A stretch of DNA of 64,000 nt from Azorhizobium oxalatiphilum. Lineage in GTDB: Bacteria; Pseudomonadota; Alphaproteobacteria; Rhizobiales; Xanthobacteraceae. This document shows positions 6,786 through 16,037 of the stretch, one piece after another (the stretch's first letter is position 1; each line of letters starts with the position of its first letter). The notes under the pieces were generated by a model. It ran no database searches and was not told where the DNA came from. It saw nothing but the letters and a program-made list of their open reading frames with translations. The stretch is from contig NZ_BMCT01000001.1 in the NCBI RefSeq assembly GCF_014635325.1, positions 1 through 64,000 on the forward strand, given 5' to 3'. A program made the translations under genes and the position numbers.

Positions 6786-9689
6786 TCAGGCGCTGCGGCG
6801 GCGGCGCTCCTCCGAGGGGGAGGGCTGCAGCAGCACGCGGCATTCCTCGGCGGTGAGCGGCTCACCGAACAGCGTGCCCTGACCATATTCGGAGCCGAGG
6901 CGGCTCATCTCGCTGGCCTCGCTCTCCTTCTCCAGTCCCTCGCACATCACTTCCATGCCGAGCTGGTGCGCCAGCTCGATCATGGAGCCGACGATGATCG
7001 GGCGGGCGGCGCGCGCCGGGCCCTTCACCGTGTCGCGGATGAAGCGCTGGTCGATCTTGATGGCATCGAAGGGGAAGCGCGGCAGGTAGGTGAGGGCCGA
7101 CTGGCCGACGCCGAAATCGTCCATCACCAGCCCGGCCCCCAGCTCGCGCATGCGGTGAAGCATGACGGCGGCATATTCGGGGTTCTCCATGGCCAGCGCC
7201 TCGGTCACTTCCAGCTTCAGTGAGCCGGGGGCCACCACGTTGCGGGCCAGCACTGATTTCAGATCCTGAATCAGGTCATGACGCAGGAGCTGACGGGAAG
7301 AGACGTTCACCGTCATGAACAGCGGCGGGTCCACCTTCAGGATGCGCTGCCACTGGCCGAGCTGGCGTGCGGCGCGCTCCAGCACGAACAGGCCGAGGTC
7401 GAGGATGACACCGGTGTCTTCCGCCACCTGCAGGAAGTCGGCGGCGGAGAGTTCGCCGAGCGTGGGATGGCGCCAGCGCATGAAGGCCTCGAAGCCACCG
7501 ATGGCCCGGTCGTGCAGGCGGACCACGGGCTGATAGCGCACGATGATCTCATCACGCTCCAGCGCCCGGCGCAGGTCGCTTTCCAGCGAGGTGCGGTCGA
7601 TCTTCTGCTGCCGCATGGCGGGGCGGAACACCTCGATGCGGTCGCCGCCCACGCGCTTGGCAAAGTACATGGCGAGTTCGGCGTTCTTGAGCACGTCCTC
7701 GCGCTTGTTCTGCTCGGCGCTGGCCAGCACGAGGCCGATGGAGGCGGTGATGAACACTTCCCGCTCGGCGAAGGTGATGGGTGCGCGCAGTGAACGGCGC
7801 AGGGTGTCGGCGAAGGTGGTGATGCGTTCGGGATCGCGTTCGGAGAGCAGGATCATGCCGAACTGGTCGCTGGACAGGCGGGCCAGCGTGTCCTGCGGCT
7901 TCAGCAGGCGCATGAGGCGGCGCGCCACGGTCAGCAGAATGGAATCACCCACCGCCATGCCCACCGAGACGTTGACCTGCTTGAAGCGGTCGATGTCGAT
8001 GATCATGACCGTCGGCCGCACGCCGTCGTCCATCTGGGAGAAGGTCAGCGCCTGATCGAGCCGGTCGAGGAACAACTCGCGGTTGGCAAGGCCGGTGAGA
8101 TTGTCGCGCACGGCGTCATGCAGCAGCCGCTCGGCTGCGACCCGCTCGCCGGTCACGTCAGAGAGGGCGCCGATGCAGCGGACCACCTCGCCATCCGCAC
8201 CCACCACCGGGCGGGCGCGCAGGTTGAAGGTCAGATAATGGCCGTCGATGGCCCGCAGGCGGAAATCCTGGTCGATGCGGCCGCGCCGCTGGTCGATGAT
8301 GCCGTCCAGCGTAGCGCGGAAGCGGTCGCGGTCGCCGGGGTGGAGGACCTCCAGCCAGCCAGCGGCTTCCGTCTCCAGCGAATGGCGCTTGAGGCCGAGG
8401 GCTTCTTCGGCTTCCGGTGAGACATAGATGCGGTCGCTGTCCACATCCCAGTCCCAGACGATGTAGCCGGAGCCGGCCAGCGCCAGAGCACGACGCTCGA
8501 GATCGGAGGCGGAGCCCTGCACGGCACCCACGCCCGCGAAGGCGTGCTGCATCACCGTGAAGCCGATCAACATGACGATGAGCACGAGGCCGCCGGAGAG
8601 AGCCGGGGCCACGAGGTCGTTGGTGACGACACCGGCCACCGTCATGCCGGCCATCATCACCCACACCACCAGCAGCAGCCATGTGGGGATAATGAGCACC
8701 GCGCGGTCATAGCCATGCTGGGACAGCCAGATCACCAGCAGCAGGCCCGCCACCGCCACGGCGGCGAGCGACAGGCGGGCGATGCCGGCGGCGACCGGCG
8801 CATCGAGCAGCGCCACGGCGACGAGGGCGGCGAGAAAGGCGAGCCAGCCCACCGCCACATGCACGTAGCGCACATGCCAGCGATTGAGGTTGAGATAGGC
8901 GAACAGGAAGACCAGCAGGGTGGCGGTGAGGAAGGCCTCGCCCGCCGCGCGCCAGAACTGCTCGGCCAGAGGGGAGAGGCCGAACACCTTCGACCAGAAA
9001 GAGAAGTCGAGGCCGATATAGCCCAGCACCGCCCAGGCGAGAGCAGCGGCGGCCGGGAACATCACCGAGCCCTTCACCACGAACAGGATGGTCAGGAACA
9101 GGGCCAGCAGGCCGGCAATTCCGATGACGATGCCGTGGTAGAGCGTGAAGCTGTTGACCTTGTCCTTGTAAGCGTCCGGCTGCCACAGATAGAGCTGCGG
9201 CAGATTGGGGCCGGCCAGCTCCGCCACGAAGGTCACGGTGGTGCCGGGATCGAGTGTGACGAGGAAGACGTCCGCATCGGGCGCGTTCTGGCGTTCCGGC
9301 TTGAAGCCCTGGCTCGGGGTCAGCGAGAGCACGCGCCGATTGCCCAGATCCGGCCAGAAGAGCCCCGAGCCTACCATGCGGTAGAAGGGCGCCACGATCA
9401 GGCGGTCCACCTGCTCGTCGGTATTGTTGGAGAGGGCGAAGGCCACCCAGTTGGGGTTCGGCCGCCCGTCGGACGAGCGCACCTCGATGCGGCGGACGAT
9501 GCCGTCCGCACCGGGGGCGGTGGAAATCTGGACGCGCTCGTTATCTGTCTTCAGCTGTTCAACGGCGGGCAGGAGGTCTGTGACCTTGGCATCAAGCCGG
9601 ACGGCGATGGCCTCGACCGCAGACGCGGGAGGCGTGGCCAGCACGAGCATGGCCAGAAGAACCAGACAAAAGGCGACGACAGAACGCAA
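6786..9689 (-). CDS. Membrane PAS-GGDEF-EAL protein with degenerate GGDEF motif
   Basis: A protein of about 967 residues. It has a signal-like segment, a periplasmic domain of about 180 residues, seven or eight membrane helices (the 7TMR-DISM type of layout), a PAS domain (YIVWDWDVDSDRIYVSPEAEE), GGDEF and EAL. The GGDEF active-site motif reads SSDQF (bases 7860-7874), so cyclase activity is unlikely. The EAL domain keeps the acidic residues and Lys expected for c-di-GMP phosphodiesterase: E of EAF (7482-7490), NVSS, LEVTEAL, MDDFGVGQSAL, IKIDQRFI and CEGLE. A TTG start at 9689 is proposed because GGAGG lies seven bases upstream and the signal sequence begins at once; ATG 9779 or 9884 would add a non-hydrophobic leader. 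Confidence 0.88.
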   Translation of the reverse strand: MRSVVAFCLVLLAMLVLATPPASAVEAIAVRLDAKVTDLLPAVEQLKTDNERVQISTAPGADGIVRRIEVRSSDGRPNPNWVAFALSNNTDEQVDRLIVAPFYRMVGSGLFWPDLGNRRVLSLTPSQGFKPERQNAPDADVFLVTLDPGTTVTFVAELAGPNLPQLYLWQPDAYKDKVNSFTLYHGIVIGIAGLLALFLTILFVVKGSVMFPAAAALAWAVLGYIGLDFSFWSKVFGLSPLAEQFWRAAGEAFLTATLLVFLFAYLNLNRWHVRYVHVAVGWLAFLAALVAVALLDAPVAAGIARLSLAAVAVAGLLLVIWLSQHGYDRAVLIIPTWLLLVVWVMMAGMTVAGVVTNDLVAPALSGGLVLIVMLIGFTVMQHAFAGVGAVQGSASDLERRALALAGSGYIVWDWDVDSDRIYVSPEAEEALGLKRHSLETEAAGWLEVLHPGDRDRFRATLDGIIDQRRGRIDQDFRLRAIDGHYLTFNLRARPVVGADGEVVRCIGALSDVTGERVAAERLLHDAVRDNLTGLANRELFLDRLDQALTFSQMDDGVRPTVMIIDIDRFKQVNVSVGMAVGDSILLTVARRLMRLLKPQDTLARLSSDQFGMILLSERDPERITTFADTLRRSLRAPITFAEREVFITASIGLVLASAEQNKREDVLKNAELAMYFAKRVGGDRIEVFRPAMRQQKIDRTSLESDLRRALERDEIIVRYQPVVRLHDRAIGGFEAFMRWRHPTLGELSAADFLQVAEDTGVILDLGLFVLERAARQLGQWQRILKVDPPLFMTVNVSSRQLLRHDLIQDLKSVLARNVVAPGSLKLEVTEALAMENPEYAAVMLHRMRELGAGLVMDDFGVGQSALTYLPRFPFDAIKIDQRFIRDTVKGPARAARPIIVGSMIELAHQLGMEVMCEGLEKESEASEMSRLGSEYGQGTLFGEPLTAEECRVLLQPSPSEERRRRSA

Positions 9690-10047
9690 CGGCAAGCCTC
9701 CGCACCCGCCGCTTGGCCAGGTGGAACCGCGATCACCGGAGCCGGATGTCGGCCGGACCTGAGGTCCGATCGGACACATCCCGCTCCGAGTTCGGATAGA
9801 GTTGGATCGGATCAGATGGACTCCAGCTGACCCGTGAATCCGCTTCCAAAACCTAGATAGAAACGTCTCACGCCCGGCTTGCATGCAACCCGGACGGGAC
9901 GTGCTCTAACGGCGCCGTGCGGCTGGAGCAAGGCGCGGTCTGGCACCATCATAGGGCTTTGGCAGGCCCGTGCCAGCGTCTTTGCGTTGCGCTGCGTGCC
10001 TGCCCAAGCGTCAGCGCGACCGCATGCCCCGTGTCGTCGATCCGTCC
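9690..10047. other. Gene-free stretch upstream of the GGDEF-EAL gene
   Basis: About 360 bases between the proposed start of the GGDEF-EAL gene and the stop of the oxidoreductase gene, both on the minus strand. If the longer start of the GGDEF-EAL gene is used, part is coding. The stretch holds repeated GGATCGGAT-like pieces (about 9770-9820) that resemble the intergenic motif reported under findings. No RNA gene or clear terminator was recognised. Confidence 0.4.
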
Positions 10048-11052
10048 TCACCCGATCGTGAGGACGATCTTGCCGATATGGGTGCTGCCTTCCATGTGGG
10101 CGTGGGCCTTGGCCGCATCCGCGAGCGGGAAGGTGGCGTCGATGAGCGGCTTCACCGTGCCCTGCGTCAGCAGCGGCCACACCTTTTCCGTCAGGGCGGC
10201 GGCGATGGCGGCCTTGTCGGCCACCGGGCGGGAGCGCAGGGTCGAGCCTGTATGGGTCAGGCGCTTCAGCATGACGCGCATGAAATCCACCTGCACCTTC
10301 GAGCCCTGCTGGAAGGCGATCTGCACGATGCGGCCGTCCACCGCCGCCGCCTCGTAATTGCGGGGGATATAGTCGCCGCCGACCATGTCGAGGATGACGT
10401 TGACGCCCTTGCCCCCGGTGGCGCTCTTTACCTCGGCCACGAAGTCCTGGCTGCTGTAGTCGATGGCGAGATCGGCGCCCAGCTTCAGCGCGGCTTCGCA
10501 TTTGGCGGCCGAGCCCACGGTCACGAACACCTTGGCGCCGAACGCCTTGGCCAACTGAATGGCCGTGGTTCCGATGCCGCTGGTGCCGCCGTGAACCAGC
10601 AGCGTCTCGCCCGCCTGAAGCCGGCCGCGATCGAACACGTTGCTCCACACGGTGAAGAAGGTTTCTGGCAGGGCCGCCGCCTCGATGGCCGACAGGCCGT
10701 CCGGCACCGGCAACGCGGTTGCTTCGGAAGTGGTGCAATATTCCGCATAGCCGCCGCCGGTGACGAGGGCGCAGATGGCGTCGCCCAGCTTGAAGCGGCT
10801 GACATCCGGGCCGAGGGCGACCACCGTGCCGGCGATCTCGAGGCCGGGAATATCGGAGGCACCTGCCGGCGGCGGATAGAGACCCTTGCGCTGCATGACG
10901 TCGGGCCGGTTCACGCCGGCCGCCTCCACCTTCACCAGCACCTCGCCCTTGCCCGGCTGGGGCACAGGACGTTCGCCGGGCACCAGAGCCTCCGGGCCTC
11001 CGGGGGTGGGAATGGTGATGGCGGTCATGGTGGCAGGCAGGGACGAGGTCAT
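10048..11052 (-). CDS. NAD(P)H quinone oxidoreductase (zinc-free MDR family)
   Basis: A 334-residue medium-chain oxidoreductase of the quinone oxidoreductase/PIG3 type. It has AAGVNRPDVMQRKGLYPPPAGASD at the N-terminus, PGLEIAGTVVALG, ETFFTVWSNVFDRG, and the nucleotide-binding loop HGGTSGIGTTAIQLAKAFG. The zinc-binding Cys and structural Cys cluster of alcohol dehydrogenases are absent, as usual in this branch. The likely role is NADPH-dependent reduction of quinones or enones. ATG 11052 has AAAGGGAG upstream and gives the normal family length; a second ATG at 11028 is possible. Single gene; the substrate is unknown. Confidence 0.88.
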   Translation of the reverse strand: MTSSLPATMTAITIPTPGGPEALVPGERPVPQPGKGEVLVKVEAAGVNRPDVMQRKGLYPPPAGASDIPGLEIAGTVVALGPDVSRFKLGDAICALVTGGGYAEYCTTSEATALPVPDGLSAIEAAALPETFFTVWSNVFDRGRLQAGETLLVHGGTSGIGTTAIQLAKAFGAKVFVTVGSAAKCEAALKLGADLAIDYSSQDFVAEVKSATGGKGVNVILDMVGGDYIPRNYEAAAVDGRIVQIAFQQGSKVQVDFMRVMLKRLTHTGSTLRSRPVADKAAIAAALTEKVWPLLTQGTVKPLIDATFPLADAAKAHAHMEGSTHIGKIVLTIG

Positions 11053-11274
11053 GGCAGCTCCCTTTGGCGCGATTCCCTGTGCAGGGTCCGTCGGCGCGGT
11101 GGCGATTTGGCGGAACATGCCGCACGCCTGAGGCGTCTTTCGCGGATGCGATCGGCAGATGGATGGTGTGCGCAGGTCGGCACCACCACCTTGCCGCTCT
11201 AGTAACCCATCGCGGTCCAAGCGAAAATGGAAACCTGCGTGCCGGCAGGCGCAGCATCGGAAAGGAGACACCCC

Positions 11275-11460
11275 ATGGATGACGAGCGCCCCAAACCGCC
11301 CCCTTCCGCAATCCAGCTGGGCGCCGACATCGGCCGTCTCTCTGTGGATGAGATCGAAGAGCGTATCGGTCTCCTAAAGGAGGAGATCACACGCCTGGAA
11401 GATGCTCTGGTGGCCAAACGCGCTTCGCGCCACGCTGCGGACGCCGTGTTCAAGCTTTAG
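11275..11460 (+). CDS. DUF1192 family small protein
   Basis: A 61-residue protein with a proline-rich start, the family block LGADIGRLSVDEIEERIGLLKEEI, and a short helical tail RLEDALVAKRASRHAADAVF. DUF1192 proteins are restricted mainly to alphaproteobacteria and have no known function. ATG 11275 is chosen for the AAAGGAGA site. Downstream in the same direction is rcdA, an arrangement seen in other alphaproteobacteria (from memory), so a cell-cycle link is possible but unproven. Confidence 0.75.
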   Translation: MDDERPKPPPSAIQLGADIGRLSVDEIEERIGLLKEEITRLEDALVAKRASRHAADAVFKL

Positions 11461-11683
11461 CGAAGCCTGCACGGGTGCTCAGGAAGCGGCCATCTCGTCT
11501 TGCGACGGATCACAGCACCGTGCTTTCCTGAACGTCCGGCGGTTGTCTCGGCGGATATGTGCTAGGCTGCCCTCTTCGGGTACCGCCCTGGACCTCTTTC
11601 GTCAGCTTGAGCGTTAGGACGGTGTGCCCTTGTGGCTGAGGGGTGCACGGAAGGCTCCGCTTCTTGGTGCCGAGGGAGTGAGT

Positions 11684-12181
11684 ATGACCGCGTCCGCCCA
11701 CCCAGGAACTGGCCCCTTCGCCGCTCTTTACAGTGATGGACTGGATCTGGCTGCGCGCCTTAGCGCCTATCTGAGCGGGCCGGGCAAGGCCCATGCCGAA
11801 AGCCTCCCGCTGGAAGCCCGGCTCGCCTATCACGACGAGGCGCGTGAACTCACCACATTGCTGCTGCAACTGGCCGCCTGGCTCCTGATGGAGCGGGCCG
11901 TGGCCGAGGGCGAGATGACGGTGGATCACGCCTGCCACGAGGCGGAAGAGCTGGAATTGCGTCCCCGCCGGGCCGTAGGGCCGCTGGGCATTCCCGATGG
12001 GCTGAAGGCGCTTCGGGCGGAAGCCGAGCTGCTGCGCCTGCGGGTCATCGCGCGGGCCGAGCATCTGCTCGCCATGGGCGAGCGGCCGCCGGAAAATCAG
12101 GTGGCGGCGCCGCGTCTGCGGCCGGGTACGCCCCATCTGCGCATCGTCTCGGATTCGGACGACAGGCCCTCGGCACCCTGA
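11684..12181 (+). CDS. rcdA: RcdA, regulator of CtrA degradation (DUF1465)
   Basis: A 165-residue mainly helical protein of the DUF1465 family: FAALYSDGLDLAARLSAYL, LPLEARLAYHDEARELTTLLLQLAAWLL and LRAEAELLRLRVIARAEHLL. In Caulobacter this family member is RcdA, an adaptor that helps bring the cell-cycle master regulator CtrA to ClpXP at the pole. Two conserved sections of helices are followed by a flexible tail of about 40 residues, as in the family. The start has GGGAGTGAGT upstream. Its presence implies a CtrA-type cell cycle; a CtrA-like box is noted at 31.7 kb. Confidence 0.82.
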   Translation: MTASAHPGTGPFAALYSDGLDLAARLSAYLSGPGKAHAESLPLEARLAYHDEARELTTLLLQLAAWLLMERAVAEGEMTVDHACHEAEELELRPRRAVGPLGIPDGLKALRAEAELLRLRVIARAEHLLAMGERPPENQVAAPRLRPGTPHLRIVSDSDDRPSAP

Positions 12182-12239
12182 ACGCACGGCGTTGTGACCG
12201 GGCTGCTTTCGGGGCGAAACAACTCTTCAAAAACGCATT

Positions 12240-12287
12240 AGAGCCGGATTGACCGATGGGGGCATGTGCCCCCGTCGGGTCCGGCTC
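12240..12287. repeat. Imperfect palindrome between rcdA and rpmE
   Basis: The arms GAGCCGGA (from 12241) and TCCGGCTC (to 12287) enclose a GC-rich inner stem GGGGGCA/TGCCCCC (12260-12275). It lies between convergent genes, so it can act as a shared terminator. Its outer arm AGAGCCGGAT recurs in other intergenic gaps of the window (see findings), which suggests a dispersed repeat. Confidence 0.55.
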
Positions 12288-12328
12288 CATTACGCAAAAG
12301 ACGCGTCGACAGGTCGCAGGCTGAAGGA

Positions 12329-12553
12329 TCAGCCCTTCAGCAGGCCGCCGAACTTGTTCTTGAAGCGCGAAACGCGGCCGCCGCGGTCGAGCAGCTGCTG
12401 GGTGCCGCCGGTCCACGCGGGATGGGTGCGCGGGTCGATATCGAGCGCCAGGGTGTCACCCTCCTTGCCGAAGGTGGAGCGCGTCGTGTACTCGGAGCCG
12501 TCCGTCATCACGACCTTGATGAAGTGATAATCGGGATGGATGTCGCTTTTCAT
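12329..12553 (-). CDS. rpmE: Ribosomal protein L31 (zinc-free form)
   Basis: A 74-residue large-subunit ribosomal protein. It begins [20 protein letters not shown] and contains [38 protein letters not shown]. The CxxC...CxxC zinc site of the E. coli form is absent, which is normal for the alphaproteobacterial C-minus type. ATG 12553 gives the exact conserved N-terminus. The divergent ABC exporter gene begins 95 bases away, so the short gap must hold both promoters. Confidence 0.95.
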   Translation of the reverse strand: MKSDIHPDYHFIKVVMTDGSEYTTRSTFGKEGDTLALDIDPRTHPAWTGGTQQLLDRGGRVSRFKNKFGGLLKG

Positions 12554-12648
12554 GGGTTGCGTCCTTCTCCCCGCGCCGAGCCACGGCCCGTTCACGGTAT
12601 GAATTCGTTTCCTGCCGGAAGTCGCGGGTCTATAGCCGAGAGCCTGCG

Positions 12649-14454
12649 TTGACACAAGTCGAGACCGCCCCTCTGGCGGAAGCAAAAACCGAGAGCTCCC
12701 CCAAGGGCCGGCGCGACCTGCGTCCCCTGGGCCGCCTCATGCCCTATCTGCTGGTCTATCGCGGCCGCATCGCGCTCGCCATGGTTGCGCTTGTCGCTGC
12801 CGCGGTGGCGACGCTGGTCATGCCGATAGCGGTCCGCCGCATGATCGATTTCGGCTTCGCGGCCGATCATGTGGGCCTGATCGACAACTATTTCACCATG
12901 CTGATCGGCGTGGTGGCCGTGCTGGCGGTGGCCTCCGCTGCCCGCTATTACCTCGTGACCACGCTCGGCGAGCGGGTGGTGGCGGACCTGCGCAGCGCGG
13001 TCTTTGCCCACCTGACCACGCTCGACGGCCTGTTCTACGACACCTCTCGTGCCGGCGAGCTGACCTCGCGTCTTGCTGCCGACACCACGCAGATCAAGTC
13101 GGCGGTGGGCGCTTCAGCCTCCATCGCGTTGCGCAACCTGGTGTTGTGCATCGGTGCTGTGGGCATGATGGTGTACACCAGCCCGCGCCTGTCCTCGCTG
13201 GTGCTGATCGCCATCCCCATCATCGTGCTGCCGCTGGTGGCCTCCGGTCGCCGGGTGCGCAAAAGCTCGCGGCTGGCGCAGGACGCGCTGGCGGACGCCT
13301 CGGCCTATGCGGGTGAGGCCGTGGGTGCCATGCGGGCGCTCCAGTCTTCCTCCGCCGAACCCGCCGCCCGCCAGCGCTTCGACAAGGAAGTGGAGACCGC
13401 CTATCGGGCCGCGCGCGATAGCACGATGGCGCGCTCTCTGCTGACCGGCGTCGCCATCTTCCTCGTCTTCGCCAGCATCGTGGCCATCCTCTGGACGGGC
13501 GCCCAGTCGGTGATGGCGGGCAGCATGAGCTCCGGCCAACTCGGCCAGTTCGTGATCTATGCGGTGATGGCGGCCAGTGGCTTCGGTCAGCTCTCGCAGG
13601 TCTGGGGCGAGGTGGCGGCGGCCGCTGGTGCCGCCGAGCGCATCGGCGAACTGCTCGGCGCAAGGCCGGCCGTGACCGTGCCATCCCAGCCGGCGGTGGT
13701 GCCGGCGCGGGTTTCCGGCGCCATCCGTTTCGAGGATGTGCGCTTCGCTTATCCCACGCGACCCGATGCTCCTGCCCTGCACGGTCTGACGGTTTCCATC
13801 CGCCCCGGCGAGCGGGTGGCGCTGGTCGGGCCGTCCGGTGCCGGCAAGAGCACGGTGTTTCAGCTGCTGGAACGCTTCTACGACCCGCAGGCCGGCCGCA
13901 TCCTGCTTGATGGCGTGGACATCGCCTCGTGCGATCCGGTGGACGTGCGCGCGCAGATGGCCTTCGTGCCGCAGGACGTGGCCATCTTCGCCGACACCGT
14001 GCGGGAGAACATCCGCCTCGGCCGTCCCGATGCCACGGATGCCGAGGTGGAAGCCGCCGGCAAGGCAGCGCTGGTGGATGAGTTCGTCTCCCGCCTCTCC
14101 GATGGCTGGGATGCCCGCGTGGGCGAGCGGGGGGTGACGCTCTCCGGCGGCCAGCGTCAGCGCATCGTCATCGCCCGCGCCATCCTGCGTGCCGCGCCGA
14201 TTCTGCTGCTGGACGAAGCCACCAGCGCGCTGGACGCGGAAAGCGAGACGCTGGTGCAGACCGCGCTGGAGCATTCCATGGAGGGCCGCACCACGCTGGT
14301 GATCGCCCATCGCCTCGCCACCGTGCTGAAGGCGGACCGCATCCTGGTGATGGAGAGCGGGCGGATCGTGGACGAGGGCAGCCATCGCGAACTGGTTGCC
14401 AAGGGCGGCCTGTATGCCCGCCTTGCCGCTCTTCAGTTCGCGGCAGCGGCCTGA
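12649..14454 (+). CDS. ABC exporter, fused membrane and ATPase domains
   Basis: A 601-residue half-transporter. Six membrane helices (about residues 30-330) are followed by an ATPase domain with Walker [10 protein letters not shown], signature [16 protein letters not shown], Walker [17 protein letters not shown] and the switch His in [10 protein letters not shown]. It forms a homodimeric type IV exporter of the MsbA/multidrug/lipid type; the substrate is unknown. The start is a TTG at 12649, needed to keep the charged cytoplasmic leader; no ATG precedes the first helix except that in RLMPYLL. It often lies beside rpmE in Rhizobiales (from memory). A strong hairpin follows the stop. Confidence 0.9.
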   Translation: MTQVETAPLAEAKTESSPKGRRDLRPLGRLMPYLLVYRGRIALAMVALVAAAVATLVMPIAVRRMIDFGFAADHVGLIDNYFTMLIGVVAVLAVASAARYYLVTTLGERVVADLRSAVFAHLTTLDGLFYDTSRAGELTSRLAADTTQIKSAVGASASIALRNLVLCIGAVGMMVYTSPRLSSLVLIAIPIIVLPLVASGRRVRKSSRLAQDALADASAYAGEAVGAMRALQSSSAEPAARQRFDKEVETAYRAARDSTMARSLLTGVAIFLVFASIVAILWTGAQSVMAGSMSSGQLGQFVIYAVMAASGFGQLSQVWGEVAAAAGAAERIGELLGARPAVTVPSQPAVVPARVSGAIRFEDVRFAYPTRPDAPALHGLTVSIRPGERVALVGPSGAGKSTVFQLLERFYDPQAGRILLDGVDIASCDPVDVRAQMAFVPQDVAIFADTVRENIRLGRPDATDAEVEAAGKAALVDEFVSRLSDGWDARVGERGVTLSGGQRQRIVIARAILRAAPILLLDEATSALDAESETLVQTALEHSMEGRTTLVIAHRLATVLKADRILVMESGRIVDEGSHRELVAKGGLYARLAALQFAAAA

Positions 14455-14472
14455 GGATCCGCAGAAGACTGC

Positions 14473-14502
14473 ACGCGGCGCCGGGTCATCCGGGCGCCGC
14501 GT
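14473..14502. terminator. Bidirectional terminator-like hairpin
   Basis: The 10-bp stem ACGCGGCGCC (14473-14482) and GGCGCCGCGT (14493-14502) has a loop that itself can pair (CGG/CCG). It lies between the convergent stops of the ABC exporter and the L,D-transpeptidase. There is no long T run. Confidence 0.6.
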
Positions 14503-14511
14503 TGGCGGCCA

Positions 14512-15261
14512 TCAGAGCGGAGCGGCGGATCCTGCCATCCGCAGGGACGTGCGCTGGAGCACGACCACCTTGGTGCCGTTGGTCACGCGACCGTACAGGT
14601 CGATGATGTCCTGATTGAGCAGGCGGATGCAGCCGCTGGAGACGGCCTTGCCGATGGACCAGTCCTCATTGGTGCCGTGGATGCGGTAGAGCGTATCCAC
14701 GTTGCCTTTGAAGAGGTACAGCGCCCGCGCGCCGAGCGGATTGGCCAATCCCGGCTCCATGCCGCCGCCCAGATGCCCGTAGCGCTGGGGCTCACGTGCC
14801 ATCATGTCGCGGGTGGGTGTCCAGCGCGGCCATTCGCGCTTGTACTGGATGACGCCGGCGCCCTCGAACTCCAGCCCTTCCTTGCCGACGCCGATCCCGT
14901 AGCGCAGGGCCTGCTGGTTCTCGCGGACCAGATAGAGGAAGCGGGCGTCCGTATCGATGACCACCGTGCCCGGCATGTAGGGTTCGCGATAGTCCACCAC
15001 CTGCCGCAGGAACTGCGGCTCGATCTGGGTCAGATCCGGGGCCGGGACGGGAAACCGCTCGTTCGGCAGAGCGGCATACATGCGGATGGCCTGCGGCGAC
15101 GGATAGGCCGCTTCAACGGTCGGCTTCAGATCCTGCTGCGCGCCGGCGCCCATGCAGCCAGCCAGGGCGAGCGGAGAGGCCATGAGGAATGTCCGGCGGG
15201 AGATCGTGGCCACCCGACTGGATGTCGTTTGGCTGAACAGGCTGCGCGGAAGTACATGCAT
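14512..15261 (-). CDS. L,D-transpeptidase (YkuD) lipoprotein
   Basis: A 249-residue envelope enzyme with the YkuD catalytic block. YRIHGTNEDWSIGKAVSSGCIRLLNQDI carries the catalytic His and Cys. Such enzymes make 3-3 cross-links in peptidoglycan or attach proteins to it. The N-terminus has a twin-arginine-like motif SRRTFLM (Arg22-Arg23) followed by a lipobox LALAGC (Cys36), so it is probably a Tat- or Sec-exported lipoprotein. The middle region YREPYMPGTVVIDTDARFLYLV is the usual entry strand of the fold. The start codon is uncertain; a later GTG would still keep the signal. Confidence 0.87.
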   Translation of the reverse strand: MHVLPRSLFSQTTSSRVATISRRTFLMASPLALAGCMGAGAQQDLKPTVEAAYPSPQAIRMYAALPNERFPVPAPDLTQIEPQFLRQVVDYREPYMPGTVVIDTDARFLYLVRENQQALRYGIGVGKEGLEFEGAGVIQYKREWPRWTPTRDMMAREPQRYGHLGGGMEPGLANPLGARALYLFKGNVDTLYRIHGTNEDWSIGKAVSSGCIRLLNQDIIDLYGRVTNGTKVVVLQRTSLRMAGSAAPL

Positions 15262-15548
15262 GCGGATGTCGAGACCGGTCAGGCGAACGGATCACATTAT
15301 TCAGGCGGCGATCAGCCGGGGAACAAGTATCGTTAGCCAATAGTGAAAGGCGAAACAGGCGCGGATTCTGTTCATCTGGAAGGTTTATGTTGCCCGGAGA
15401 GGCTATAGAGTCTGGGGTATGGCGTTGCCGCAGCAAGGGCAACTCACATCGGTGTCATCGGCAGGGACCATCCGGCCGCGGCCCATCACGGATGCGTTTG
15501 TGCTGCCTGAAGGCCACTCCGGATCAGGCGGAGAGCTCTGAACGATGT

Positions 15549-16037
15549 TCAGTCAGAAGCCGCCGTCGCGCCGCCGGGTGTCCATTCCATGCGCCAGATG
15601 GCCCGGCCGGACATGGGGTTCTGGCCCGCCGAGACGATGCGCAGGCCGGCACGCTTGTAAAAGGCCACGGCCCGTCCGTTATCCTGATTGACGTCGAGCA
15701 CGATGCCCGCCGGCGAGATCGCCCGGGCGGCAGCCATCAGTGCCGCTGCCGCTCCACCGCCCCGCTGTGCGGGCGAGACCGCCAACTGGTCCAGATAGCG
15801 GGTCGCCGGATCGATGATGACGAAGCCGGTGATACGGCCGTCCGGCGCCTGCGCCACCAGCACCTGCGCCCCGCCGTCCCGCAGCTTGGCGAGGTGGTCC
15901 AGAAACCACGGGCGCCGGGCCTCGAAATCTATGTCCGGCATGGTGGCGGCCCAGGTGGCGACCCAGAGGTCAGCCGCCTGCGTGAGGTCCGCATCCGAAA
16001 AGGGGCGGATGGCGAAGGCGCCAGTCGGCTCGCTCAC
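15549..16037 (-). CDS. GNAT family N-acetyltransferase
   Basis: A 162-residue GNAT-fold protein. It has FAIRPFSDADLTQAADLWVATW at the start, the central strand VLVAQAPDGRITGFVIIDP, the acetyl-CoA loop VSPAQRGGGAAAALMAAAR, and the final AVAFYKRAGLRIVSAG. The target is unknown. Its ATG overlaps the stop of the MotB-like gene by four bases (ATGA), so it is the last gene of the MotA-like/MotB-like operon. That coupling is the only clue to its role. Confidence 0.85.
   Translation of the reverse strand: MSEPTGAFAIRPFSDADLTQAADLWVATWAATMPDIDFEARRPWFLDHLAKLRDGGAQVLVAQAPDGRITGFVIIDPATRYLDQLAVSPAQRGGGAAAALMAAARAISPAGIVLDVNQDNGRAVAFYKRAGLRIVSAGQNPMSGRAIWRMEWTPGGATAASD

Noticed and set aside
8544-9830. 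A 428-residue His/Gln-rich frame opposite the GGDEF-EAL gene
   Set aside because: It is antisense to the membrane region of a clear gene; the residue bias (H, Q, E, G) is the usual shadow of hydrophobic codons.
14457-14511. A small RNA gene between the ABC exporter and the L,D-transpeptidase
   Set aside because: The structure there is a simple hairpin between convergent genes, best explained as a shared terminator.
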